Below, piece after piece: positions 24,662-33,789 of a DNA stretch of 64,000 bases. This stretch comes from Meconema thalassinum (Eukaryota > Arthropoda > Insecta > Orthoptera > Tettigoniidae). The notes beneath the pieces were generated by a model. That model was given only the letters and a program-made list of their open reading frames with translations, did not search any database and was not told the origin of the DNA. The translations under genes and the position numbers were made by a program. The first letter of the stretch is position 1. Every line of letters starts with the position of its first letter. The stretch is from positions 367,213,387-367,277,386 of the forward strand of contig OX336388.2 of the NCBI GenBank assembly GCA_946902985.2, given 5' to 3'.

Positions 24662-24889
24662 TGGTTGTGGAATGCGGAATGTGAGAAGGCGTTCCAAGCA
24701 ACAAAACAGCTACTGGAAAACTGCATTAAGTTAGGATATCCAGACTTCAAGCACAAATTTATAATCCAAGCGGATGCTTCACTAATTGGTATAGGTGCCA
24801 TGCTCTACCAAGAAGATCCAGCTAACCTGCATCATAAAACATATTTGGCATTTGTCAGCCGAAAATTGCGTAAGCACGAGCGCAATTAT
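24662..24889 (+). pseudogene. pol: pol part 3a: RNase H, N-terminal half
   Basis: Reads WLWNAECEKAFQATKQLL, then IIQADASLIGIGAMLYQ and RKLRKHERNY, the start of the Gypsy RNase H domain. The domain is interrupted after ERNYISS by a copy of the element's own leader. Confidence 0.85.
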
Positions 24890-25053
24890 ATCAGTTCAGG
24901 ATAACAATTTATTGAATGAATATGTGTTTGGGTTTAAATTAATTTGAGTAAAATTAGAACCACTCAGAGATGCGATTGACTAGTGGGATTAAATGTAAAA
25001 TATAAATGAACTGAGTAGGGTAAAGAAATTAAATGTGCATTGGAATTGTACTA
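24890..25053 (+). repeat. Copy of the element's own leader inserted in RNase H
   Basis: About 160 bases nearly identical to 20338-20498 of the leader, including GGTTTAAATTAATTTGAGTA and GATTGACTAGTGGGATTAAA. It lies exactly between RNase H residues that are normally adjacent. The junctions share short similarity (CAGxTCAGGATAACAA on the left, GGATTGTA-like on the right). This fits template switching during reverse transcription. It puts stops into pol. Confidence 0.85.
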
Positions 25054-25211
25054 GAGCTGTTGGCCATCCTTCATGCGCTACAACAATGGAAACGAATAAT
25101 GTATGGATACCCCATTGTTGTCAGGACTGATCACAAGGCACTAACATTCTTGTTTAAGACGTCAATGGCAAGCGAACGTGTGACACGTTGGTCTATATAT
25201 ATTCAGCATTG
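25054..25211 (+). pseudogene. pol: pol part 3b: RNase H, C-terminal half
   Basis: Continues as ELLAILHALQQWKRIMYGYP, then VVRTDHKALTFLF and ERVTRWSIYIQH, the second half of RNase H. A TGA at 25212 marks another frame break before the integrase frame (EIEHCPGKMNVIPDALSRN). Confidence 0.85.
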
Positions 25212-25212
25212 A

Positions 25213-26265
25213 GATCGAACATTGTCCAGGGAAGATGAACGTGATTCCGGATGCACTCAGCAGGAACCCAGAGCCTGATGTTGAAGAAACAGCGATGGTA
25301 CAACACTTGGAGTTGACACCGAAGGACCGGGAATTCTTGGAGGAGTTACGTGAGATACAGCGAGAACAGGAAGCGGAACCATGGATGATGCTATTAATTC
25401 AATACTTCAGAAAGCAGCTACCTACAGGAACACCTGCATTTCGAGAAGCGAAAGCAAAAGAAGGAAGATATGTTTATGTCAACAATTTGCTGCACAAATG
25501 GGTAGATAATGACCACACCAAGTTACGCATACTTGTACCTGCATCTTTACAGCGAGGATTGACATGGCATACTCACGAAAGTTACGGACACGTCGGAGTA
25601 GACAAATGCGAAGCGACAATAGGAGAGACATTTACATGGCCACGTATGAGAACAACTATATGTGACGTCATTACGACTTGTGATCCTTGTCAGAGGACAA
25701 AGCCCAATAACTATTTAATGAGGCAGTATCCTAGACCATTGGTACCTCAGAAACCCTGCGAGCTAATGGCCCTGGACTGTTTCGGTCCAATCCCGAAAGG
25801 TAGGCGAGGTTGCCGTCACTTGCTAGTGTGCATTGATGTGTTTTCTAAGTTTGTCGTACTATGCCCCATTCAGAAAACCACATCGAAACAAGTACTCAGT
25901 CGTATTCGAAATAGAGTTATTCCAATCCTTGGAAAACCAGGATTTATATTGTCAGACCATGGCTGCTATTTTACAAGCGCCGAATTCAGGAAAGGTATGG
26001 AGGACATGGTTATAAAACACGTTTTAAGCAGTATCCGACATGCCCAAGCTAATCCAAGTGAGCGAGCAATAAAATGTGTGACATCATACTTGAGAATCTT
26101 CATTCCCAAAGAACATCATAAGTGGGTGGATAAAATTAAGAATGTAGAGACATGTTTGAATTCTACCAGGCACGAGTCAACAGGACAGATCCCTATGGTC
26201 TTACACAAAAACGAGTATCCAGTGAGAACGTGGAAAAGCATCATTAACTGCCCACAAGATCCCAT
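25213..26265 (+). pseudogene. pol: pol part 4: integrase, zinc and catalytic domains
   Basis: The open frame starts near EIEHCPGKMNVIPDALSRN, the usual RNase H/integrase linker. The HHCC zinc domain is seen as HESYGHVGVDKC and CDPCQ. The DDE core is present: ALDCFGPIP (Asp at 25775), LSDHGCYF (Asp at 25955) and NPSERAIK (Glu at 26060), with 34 residues between the second Asp and the Glu. The frame runs into an inserted SINE at 26266. With the SINE and its duplication removed, it would stay in frame with the next entry. Integrase would insert the cDNA into the genome. Confidence 0.9.
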
Positions 26266-26643
26266 AATAATAATAATATCGTATGGCCTCGGGTGCCTGG
26301 TGCAAGCTTTGTTAATTGACACCCAGAGGGTAGCTTGCATGTTGAATTTCGTCGTTCCTTTGAACGCTATGAAAGTCAAGGAGGTTAGATATCTAAACTC
26401 CTTGACACTACAGCGCTTTCAAGTAGAGAATGGAGGAACTTTGTGTTGGCGGAAAATCCCGAGATTAATTTTGCCATTGAACACGGCCTACTGAATTCAA
26501 ATGGGTTCTTTAACATGCCAACAACGTATGACATGAGTATCGTGATTTTTGTCGCCTTCAAAAATCACTTACCATGGCCAGGGGCGAACCTGCAATCTTG
26601 GTGTTGGTAGTCCGACACTATAACCACTCACCCACCGTGGCAA
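26266..26643 (-). mobile_element. SINE family S4, minus strand, inside integrase
   Basis: The flanking duplication CCACAAGATCCCAT is perfect (26252-26265 and 26644-26657). Read on the minus strand it starts CCACGGTGGGTGAGTGG, has the B-box-like GGTTCGCCCC and ends in a (TAT)n tail. It is the same family as 12011-12760. Confidence 0.93.
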
Positions 26644-26997
26644 CCACAAGATCCCATGATAGCACCTGACCTGCGAATAGAGAGAACGAGAGCCTACATG
26701 AGAAAACAAGCAGATCGCAGGTTACGGCGATTGAGAAATAAGAGATTTCACCGTGATCTAGAAGTCAACCAGCTCGTTTTGGTGAAACGACCCGCTACAT
26801 CGGATCCAGAGAAGAAGATCTTCAGCAAATTCTGTGAAAAGGTCATAGGACCCTATTCTATTGTAAGAAACCTAGGAAATAATGCATACAGAGTGAAAGA
26901 GTTAAGCACAGCAACAATGTCGGTCTACAATGCAGCCAATTTAAAAACGTATCGAAGAAGTGAACCAAGGGAGCGCCGAAATAATGATGCAGTTTAA
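26644..26997 (+). pseudogene. pol: pol part 5: integrase C-terminal tail
   Basis: Continues integrase after the SINE: RKQADRRLRRLRNKRFHRDL, then NQLVLVKRPATSDPEKK and GPYSIVRNLGNNAYRVKEL, ending in TAA. This is the Gypsy integrase C-terminal GPY-type domain. It aligns with the remnant at 8893-9255. No further frame follows before the polypurine tract. Confidence 0.85.
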
Positions 26998-27298
26998 ATA
27001 TATGGACGTCCTATATCAACCAAGTGGACGGGGGCAGTTGAGTACGGCACGTGAAGGAGGAAGTGGAGATGGTGTTGACAAACATTAACGAGACGGGCAG
27101 AGTGTTGCCTAAGGCATCAGCGCGTCACGCAAGCAGCTGAAAGGGTGAGGTCCAAGCAGGAAACAAAACGAGTAAATGCCATTCAAGACAGGAGCGGCTA
27201 GACCAAGTAATAGAAAAGGGGTGATTCTGAAATAAAACAAATTGGCCTACGGAAGTCTCTTAAAAATTATCGACTTTATCATAAGTTCGAAATTTTGT

Positions 27299-27312
27299 GA
27301 GTGGAGGAGTTG
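27299..27312 (+). promoter_or_regulatory. Candidate polypurine tract of element B
   Basis: GAGTGGAGGAGTTG lies directly against the 3' LTR start at 27313. It is mostly purine, as expected for the plus-strand primer site. Confidence 0.6.
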
Positions 27313-30041
27313 TGAACCCTTTATCCTCTGGTGGATAATTGATTCGATGTTTTATTTCTACAATTAATTAATATTTCCACCAGCGTCATGAAATAGCCAG
27401 ACGAAGATGAGGAAACTTCAAGCATTTGTTGGAGACAGTGGGGACATACAAGCAGCAGTTTGACAAAAGGCTAAATACTTAAGGATTGTGAAAAGAAAGA
27501 GCCTAGCAATGTTTCAGAAGGACAGGTGGTGGCTACCTCGAAATAGAAGGGACGCGTGGTGAGACACGCTTATGGTATGTTCATTGTACTATTCGCGCCT
27601 AGAAAAAATATAATGCAGTAACGTGAGTGGCTGATGGTACTACTGGACACTCCTACGAGGCCGAGGTCTGATAAAAACCGCGAAGTTAACGAAAAAGTGG
27701 AACCAATGGGAGATGAATGCTTACGAACGCGCCAAGTCTAGCTTGGGCACGCGATAGCTAGCATTAACGCGGGAGATCGGCTAGACAACATCTCTACGAT
27801 CGATTCTAGAATTAATGGGCATATTCTTGACCTGAGCAATTTTACGAGTTCAGTGATATTTGTTTCATTCCTGTACCACTATTATTTTGAGAAATTTTTA
27901 TATAATTTCCCCCTCTATCGATACCTAGGGCCAGTTCATTTATAAGTGGCGTGAAGAGCCAAGAATTATTATTACAATTTGTGCGTCTGAGGACGTAGGT
28001 CATTATTACATTGTGTGTGTCGGGAGACACAGGTTATTATTACATTTTGCGCGTCTGAGGACGTAGGCACTTGTACTTTGCGTGTCATGAGGACACAGAT
28101 TTTATTAATACAAATGTGTTGTAAATTCAGTGTGATAGATAGTCACAGTACTATTTTGTAGGGACAGTATCATCGACAATTCGCCAACAGACTGTTCTGG
28201 GGAAATAAGTACCTAAAACGGTGAATTTAGTAGACAGATATCGAGTGTGTAATAATCTATAACTTTTTGCATTAGCACGAGAGATGACATCGCTTATCCT
28301 GGAAGAAGTTTGGAACTGTCAACACTCCGTCGAGATGTTTGAGATGAGCTAAGCAGCATTAAGTAGGGAGATGGCTGCAGATGTTCGCTGACGGTGACTG
28401 GCCGAGGATGAGTACTGAATAATATTCTTATTATCTGACAAATTAACTTATGGTATATGGGACATATTTTGTTTGTAAATATCTTGCTTGTGTTGATTAA
28501 CGTAGTGTATTTAGTTTTGGTCTGACACACCTTTTGCATGGAAACAGCTCGCATAATTTTTCATAGTCGTAAGTTCTTGTTTGTTTGTTTTAACTAACGT
28601 GGCTATGTGGACGACCGTGTTCGCATATGTTTACGTAATGCGATTAAGAAACGTCTCTCGGAGATATATTGTGTTTCAGAAGTAGGACTGAATTAGTATA
28701 ATCATACAGTAGAGTGGAGGGTAAATTAATCTTTGTAATGTTTATTATTGATCAAATTCAGTGAGTTTATTGCCGTTGGAGCAATGTGAGTTGTGGCGAA
28801 GAGCAGTCAGCTCTATCGTAAGTTTTAATATTTCTTAAATAAATTGTGAGCATCTGATTCAACCGACCTGTGTGAAAAGTGTTATGTCATTCCCAGCAGT
28901 GTGTGTGTGTGTGTATTTTATTGGTCATTACAAGCGAGAATTTCAGCCTAGACTGATTTCTGTCAGCTTGGTGCCAAATATCGTTACCTTGCGAGGACAT
29001 ATGTGGCTATATCGATTAATGTCTTACCATATGTTTATGTGGTTGTGATTTGTTGCTGTTGATTCTATGAGATAACGGGACAGTTGGTCAAGTTATTTAT
29101 ACACACTGGAGCTGGACGATGACAAGAGTTGAGGAAGGGGGAAGCTGTTTTCACAAGGCGGGCTGAAAGGATTGCATCGAGGTCATTAGGGGAGTGCTTG
29201 TTGGCTCCGTAATAATACTTGATATACAGAATAAGAACTGATCAATGATAAAAATTGTTTAAATAAATGGGAGTTGCCTAGGAATCACTAAAATCTCCGA
29301 AGCGTTAGCTTAACGTGCATTTTTGGTCATATAAGGTAATCTCAGCCGGTGAGGCTTTTGTTGTTGTTGGTTTCATTCCATGTTTATGTTCCGTATTAGT
29401 GACCCGCGCAGTCACGTGCGATGCTGTCTTTTCCTTGTTTGTGTATTGAGCAATTGGCCGTGTTGGCAGCTCATTTGTGAGATGCGTCATTGCACTGAAG
29501 GAGGTTCTCGAGGGAGATTCCTGTAAATATTAGATTTTAGATTGTGTGTCTGCATTAATTTTGAGGGTTTTTATTAGTGTTGTGTCCTATATCCGTAAAC
29601 GTTGATTTACGAGATGATTGTTCGTAAGCATCGTGGCTGTTACCCGCTGTAAACGAACAGTCATCCAAGTACTCATTCCTCGTAGTTAGTCATTACGCGT
29701 ACATAAAATCCCAATGCAAGTTAGTGGAACTTGCATCCACATTTTTATGAGGGGGAGATCCGTCTGACTCCTCAACGTTGATAGATATTTCTGTCATGGG
29801 AAGATTCAGGGAGGAATATTAATATTGTTGTTGTTTATATTCATTTTTTTTGCACTAATAGTCATTAAATTATGTTATTATTTTACGCCTTGTCACTTCC
29901 TTTCTTAATTATAGTTTAAATCCTATGACCCTTCCCTCAGTAGAGCATGTTGTTTGGCGAACGTAAACATGACACTATGAACTGAGCGCGACCCCTTGAT
30001 CAAGATTCTTGCATATAAACACTGCAATACCGAAGGGTTCA
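27313..30041 (+). repeat. 3' LTR of element B (2,729 bp)
   Basis: Nearly identical to the 5' LTR at 17129-19862, with the same TGAACCCTT and AAGGGTTCA ends. CTAC follows at 30042-30045. Confidence 0.95.
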
Positions 30042-31003
30042 CTACCCTCGTTAATATCTTTTCTTGTATATGGTGTTTGTTTTTCAGGCTGATACTGTGT
30101 CCGTATGCACTATTTTGTATATAATTTTTAGCCAACTTTTCACATTTTGCAAAAATTAGGAAAAAGTAAACTTATGAGATCGATCCGGGAAAATGTGTGT
30201 GTGTCTGTCTGTCCTTCTGCCTGTCTGTCTGTCTGTCTGTGTCCCCCCCTCCCCCCTCCCCCAACTCCTAAACGGCTACAGCAATCGAAACGAAATTTCG
30301 TATGAGTAAAATGTATACCGGAATATCTCAAGCCCATATTTGAAAATGATGTCATTGCTACGAACTGCTGAAAAAGCGCACTAGACATTTGAGCTCCATA
30401 TTGGATATCTTGGAAGGTATGCTATTCCAAAATTGGCACACATGTAGACAATACTATTTCAGATTAATTTCCAGGAGGCAATACATGACAGTGTTGCCAA
30501 AATAATTTTAAGCTTTCTGATAAGTCCAATTTTTAAATGCATGTAACTTCTGCACTATCAATTGGATTTCAACCAAAATTTGTATGTAATATGTGTATAT
30601 AATCAGATATGACAGAGCGTATTCTTTAGACCCACCAGGGCTGCCAACTGTTAATAATAGCTCTCTCTATTTTTTTAAATCCTAATACCAATATATCAGA
30701 GAGTATCCAAGCCAACAGCTTTAAACTATGCACACGTATAGTACCTGACATTTTAGATTAATTTGGAGCAACTTATGTACGTCAGTTCTACCAACATGAT
30801 TCTATACCTGCTGATAGGGCCAATTTTTCAATACATGTAACGTCTATACTATCAAAAAGATGGTATATTGGCTTTCACGGCCGGTGAATTAAAACTCAGC
30901 AATTCTTCTAGGTTTGTGCCGTGTCTTGTTTTGGAAGCCTTCATAGGGAGGTTAAGGCTGCTTGAGCTTTTAGTTCTCGTAGTCAAGTGGTGCAGTTGCA
31001 CCT

Positions 31004-31030
31004 TATATAAAGGGAGGTGGCGCGCAGTTC
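31004..31030 (+). promoter_or_regulatory. Promoter-like TATA and initiator in the ribozyme unit
   Basis: TATATAAA at 31004-31011 with a CAGTTC initiator-like match at 31025, about 22 bases downstream, just upstream of the ribozyme. It repeats every 253 bases (31257 and 31510). The TATA-to-initiator spacing is a little short of the usual value, so promoter function is a guess. Confidence 0.4.
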
Positions 31031-31038
31031 GTCACTCC

Positions 31039-31110
31039 TGTGGGGGTCCGGGCGGGGACACCAAGAGCCCGCCGATGAGCCTAGCTTGGTGTCCTAGGCG
31101 AAACCCCACA
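31039..31110 (+). ncRNA. Hammerhead ribozyme, type III topology, copy 1
   Basis: Elements in order: stem III 5' strand (31039-31047, one bulged G at about 31042), cleavage triplet GTC (31046-31048), stem I CGGGC/GCCCG (31049-31053 with 31067-31071), core CCGATGA (31072-31078), stem II GCCTAG/CTAGGC (31079-31084 with 31094-31099), core GAAA (31100-31103), and stem III 3' strand (ACCCC then ACA, to 31110). Stem III is the open one, so the topology is type III. The only departure from the CUGANGA consensus is C for U at core position 4. Loop 1 contains GACACCAAG and loop 2 is its exact complement CTTGGTGTC, giving scope for tertiary contact. Predicted cleavage is after 31048. Confidence 0.85.
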
Positions 31111-31291
31111 CAAGACACGGCACAAACCTAGAAGAATTGCTGAGTTTTAATTCACCGGCCGTGAAAGCCAATATACCATCTTTTTGGAAGCCTTCATAGG
31201 GAGGTTAAGGCTGCTTGAGCTTTTAGTTCTCGTAGTCAAGTGGTGCAGTTGCACCTTATATAAAGGGAGGTGGCGCGCAGTTCGTCACTCC

Positions 31292-31363
31292 TGTGGGGGT
31301 CCGGGCGGGGACACCAAGAGCCCGCCGATGAGCCTAGCTTGGTGTCCTAGGCGAAACCCCACA
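31292..31363 (+). ncRNA. Hammerhead ribozyme, copy 2
   Basis: Identical to copy 1, shifted by 253 bases; predicted cleavage after 31301. Cleavage at copies 1 and 2 would release a 253-nucleotide RNA. Confidence 0.85.
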
Positions 31364-31544
31364 CAAGACACGGCACAAACCTAGAAGAATTGCTGAGTTT
31401 TAATTCACCGGCCGTGAAAGCCAATATACCATCTTTTTGGAAGCCTTCATAGGGAGGTTAAGGCTGCTTGTGCTTTTAGTTCTCGTAGTCAAGTGGTGCA
31501 GTTGCACCTTATATAAAGGGAGGTGGCGCGCAGTTCGTCACTCC

Positions 31545-31616
31545 TGTGGGGGTCCGGGCGGGGACACCAAGAGCCCGCCGATGAGCCTAGCTTGGTGTCC
31601 TAGGCGAAACCCCACA
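31545..31616 (+). ncRNA. Hammerhead ribozyme, copy 3
   Basis: Same sequence in the third, 3'-truncated unit; predicted cleavage after 31554. All stems, the core and both complementary loops are intact. Confidence 0.85.
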
Positions 31617-32607
31617 CAAGACACGGCACAAACCTAGAAGAATTGCTGAGTTCTATACTATCAGCTGGATTTCAACCAAATGTCGTATGTGCTATGTGTA
31701 ACATAACATATATGACTGTAAGTATTCTTAAGAGCAATCAGAGCTGCCAACTGTTAATAAATGCTGTCTATATTTTTTTTTTACTCCAATATCAGTATAT
31801 CAGAAAGTATGCAAGCCAACAGCTCTATACTTGGCACACGTATAGCACCTGACATTCTAGATTAATTTGGAGTGAGTAATATAAGTCAGTGCTGCCAACA
31901 TGATTCTATGTCTTCTGATAGCTCCAATTTTAAAATGCATGTAACTTCTATACAAACAAACTGATTTCATCCAAAATTGGCACAACAAGATATCATAATA
32001 TTTCAGATTATTTCTGACCAGCACACGCTTGACATTGTTGCCACCATTCTTTTACGCGTGCTGATAGATCCAATGTCTAAATCCATGTAACGTCCATTGG
32101 ACTTCAACCAAATATATTCAGTCATCAGGGCTGCCAAATCTATTGCTCTATTAGGCTACATTATACCAAGTATATTTCGAACTAATTAGACATTTCGATA
32201 TTACCAACTTAATTTTGTCATTATTCTAGATAGCTTCATATAGGCCTACTGTAGATTAATCATTGGCATGAATCTTAATTTTAAGAAAAGTGGGCTCTTC
32301 AGTTCGTCACGGAACTTCTTGTTCCAATATTATTATGGTATTATTACTGTCTTTTTGTTACCATCATTGTTAGACTATTGATATTGATATTGTGAATGTA
32401 AGTGAAATGTTTTATTTTTAAAAGCCCTAATCGTATTGTATGTAGGGCGCTATTGTAAAGGAGCTCTTAAGCTATAAGTGTAGCCGTGGAAATAAATAAA
32501 TCAAATTAAAAAATCAGCCTCATGTACTTAGGTGTGTGTTGAATTTTGACTGTAAACTTTGTGATTTTTTTTTTTGTTACTAGTACTATAGTAGTTTGTA
32601 TGACCTT

Positions 32608-33025
32608 AATTATTTTTGTTGATGTTGTTCCTTCATTTGAGGGATTTGGACATCTCATCAATTTAACCCTGTGCACTTGGATGTGTGTGTGTAAATTTAG
32701 TCTGATAACCTGTATTATTATGATTGCTGTATTAGTGTGTGCATTTATAATTCAGATGATAATTAGCAAGAGGACATCCGTGACCTTAATTCAGGAACCA
32801 TCCCAGCACTCGCCTCGAGTAGAAGTCGGAAACAATGGAAAAATACTTTCAGGATGCCTGAGATGGTCATCGCTCCCATTTCTCTTCAGTTTCACCCCAT
32901 GAGGCTGAGTGGACGCCATTCTATCTCTCAGACCAGAATTTAATTTCTTGGTAGAGCCGGGAATTGCACCCCGACTTGCAGGGCGACAGCCAATAATGCT
33001 AGCCACTGCACCACGAAGTGAGCGT
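32608..33025 (-). mobile_element. SINE family S5, minus strand
   Basis: On the minus strand: a head with GTGGTGCAGTGGCTAGCATT, the B-box-like GGTGCAATTCCCGGCTC, a middle domain (CCATCCCAGC region on the plus strand) and a 3' part with ACACTAATACAGCAATCATA. The same family, in plus orientation, is at 47492-47925. Confidence 0.7.
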
Positions 33026-33039
33026 ATTCATTAGAGTAG

Positions 33040-33173
33040 GCTTATAGTATTGGGTAGGTACCCTTGGATTTAAAATAGGGTACAATCCCGGCATTTTCTT
33101 GGGAGAAAATGGGGAAAACCGTACTCACGATGACCACAGTCAGAGGTGAAATTTGAACCATCTATTACTGGAC
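33040..33173 (-). repeat. Possible SINE fragment
   Basis: The plus strand reads CCCGGCATTTTCTTGGGAG, then AAAATGGGGAAAACCGTACT. On the minus strand this resembles the CCAGGCAAATGCCGGG middle domain of families S3 and S5. It is too diverged for a firm call. Confidence 0.4.
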
Positions 33174-33190
33174 TTAAGCAAAAAAGCCTC

Positions 33191-33510
33191 CGTGACTTAG
33201 GCGGCAGCACGCCGGCCTCTCACCGCTGGGTCCGTGGTTCAAATCCCGGTCACTCCATGTGAGATCTGTGCTGGACAAAACGGAGGCAGACAGGTTTTTC
33301 TCCGGGTACTCCGGTTTTCCCTGTCAAAATTTCATTCCAGCAACACTCTCCAGTATCATTTCATTTCATCTGTCATTCATCTAATCATTGCCCCAGAGGA
33401 GTGCGTCAGGCCTCGGCAGCCGGCACAGTTCATATCCTCGCCGCTAGATGGGGGCTTCATTCATTCCTTTCCTGACCCGGTCGGAGACTGGAAGCAGGCT
33501 GTGGATTTTC
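33191..33510 (+). mobile_element. SINE family S1
   Basis: Starts GCCTCCGTGACTTAGGCGG, has a B-box-like GGTTCAAATCC, and ends GGCTGTGGATTTTC. It is flanked by the perfect 17-base duplication ATTACTGGACTTAAGCA (33174 and 33511). Confidence 0.93.
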
Positions 33511-33789
33511 ATTACTGGACTTAAGCAGTAGCTACAAAATGTAGCGCAAACAGCTACGCCCCGGTAATGGGTACCCATTTTGAGAGCATTTATGACGGAA
33601 GTTATGAAGGGTTAGGTCCAATTCAAGTTTCCCAGCCAGTCTGGTGGCAGTTAAACGCACTTAATAGAAAATGTCTGAGCGAGTTTTATTTACGCCTAAA
33701 ATATACATACACCTTTATTTTCTATGAGCTCTTCGTTGAGTTTGATTTCAATTTAATAACATGGAACATCATATGTACTATTTTTAGCT

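Larger units (their letters stand above)
17129..30041 (+). mobile_element. Gypsy-like LTR retrotransposon B, full length but inactive
   Basis: A complete LTR-to-LTR element of about 12.9 kb with a CTAC target duplication. The order is LTR, leader, gag, protease, reverse transcriptase, RNase H, integrase, purine-rich tract, LTR, which is the Ty3/Gypsy order. The LTRs differ at only scattered positions, so insertion was fairly recent. The coding part nevertheless has two in-frame stops in gag, frameshifts in pol, a 160-base insertion that copies the element's own leader, and a SINE in integrase. Some of this damage may have been inherited from an already defective template moved in trans. No env-like frame is present after integrase. 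Confidence 0.93.
30855..31651 (+). mobile_element. Tandem 253 bp ribozyme-bearing retroelement (retrozyme-like)
   Basis: An insertion flanked by a 12-base duplication TCTATACTATCA (30843-30854 and 31652-31663). Inside, a 253-base unit is repeated: 30931-31183, 31184-31436 and a partial third at 31437-31651. Units differ by about one base. At the left lies an inverted partial copy (30855-30929) of the unit's 3' part, so the left end forms a long palindrome with the end of unit 1. Each unit carries a TATATAAA box, a small GGTGC/GCACC hairpin and a hammerhead fold. Direct tandem units, an inverted 5' flap and a variable-length duplication are features described for Penelope-like elements and retrozymes. 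There is no coding capacity; enzymes must come in trans. Confidence 0.8.
30136..32510 (-). repeat. Hairpin-ended module repeat, minus orientation, host of the ribozyme array
   Basis: Begins with a hairpin-forming segment (arms ACTTTTC and GAAAAAGT near 30134-30167), then TTATGAGATCGATC, a GT/CTGT microsatellite, a C-rich run, and a CGAAACGAAATTTCGTATGAG module. The order is the mirror image of the right end of the 292 bp superblocks. The body then consists of diverged repeats of TGCCAACTGTTAATAA- and ATTGGCACACATG-type modules, shared with 35919-36830. Its far end is uncertain; 32280-32510 may be a different element ending in an A-rich AATAAATAAATC stretch. Confidence 0.6.

Noticed and set aside
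26998..27298. env-like gene after integrase in element B
   Set aside because: The 300 bases before the polypurine tract hold no frame long enough for a glycoprotein, with no signal peptide or membrane segment.
30868..31637. Three similar open frames (66-87 codons) in the 253 bp units
   Set aside because: They are open because the unit has no stop in that frame and repeats exactly; no domain is recognisable, and the ribozyme fold and palindromic flap explain the conservation better.
33196..33270. tRNA genes at the heads of SINEs
   Set aside because: A-box and B-box-like sequences are present, but no complete cloverleaf is seen, and each is followed by a shared SINE body with target duplications.
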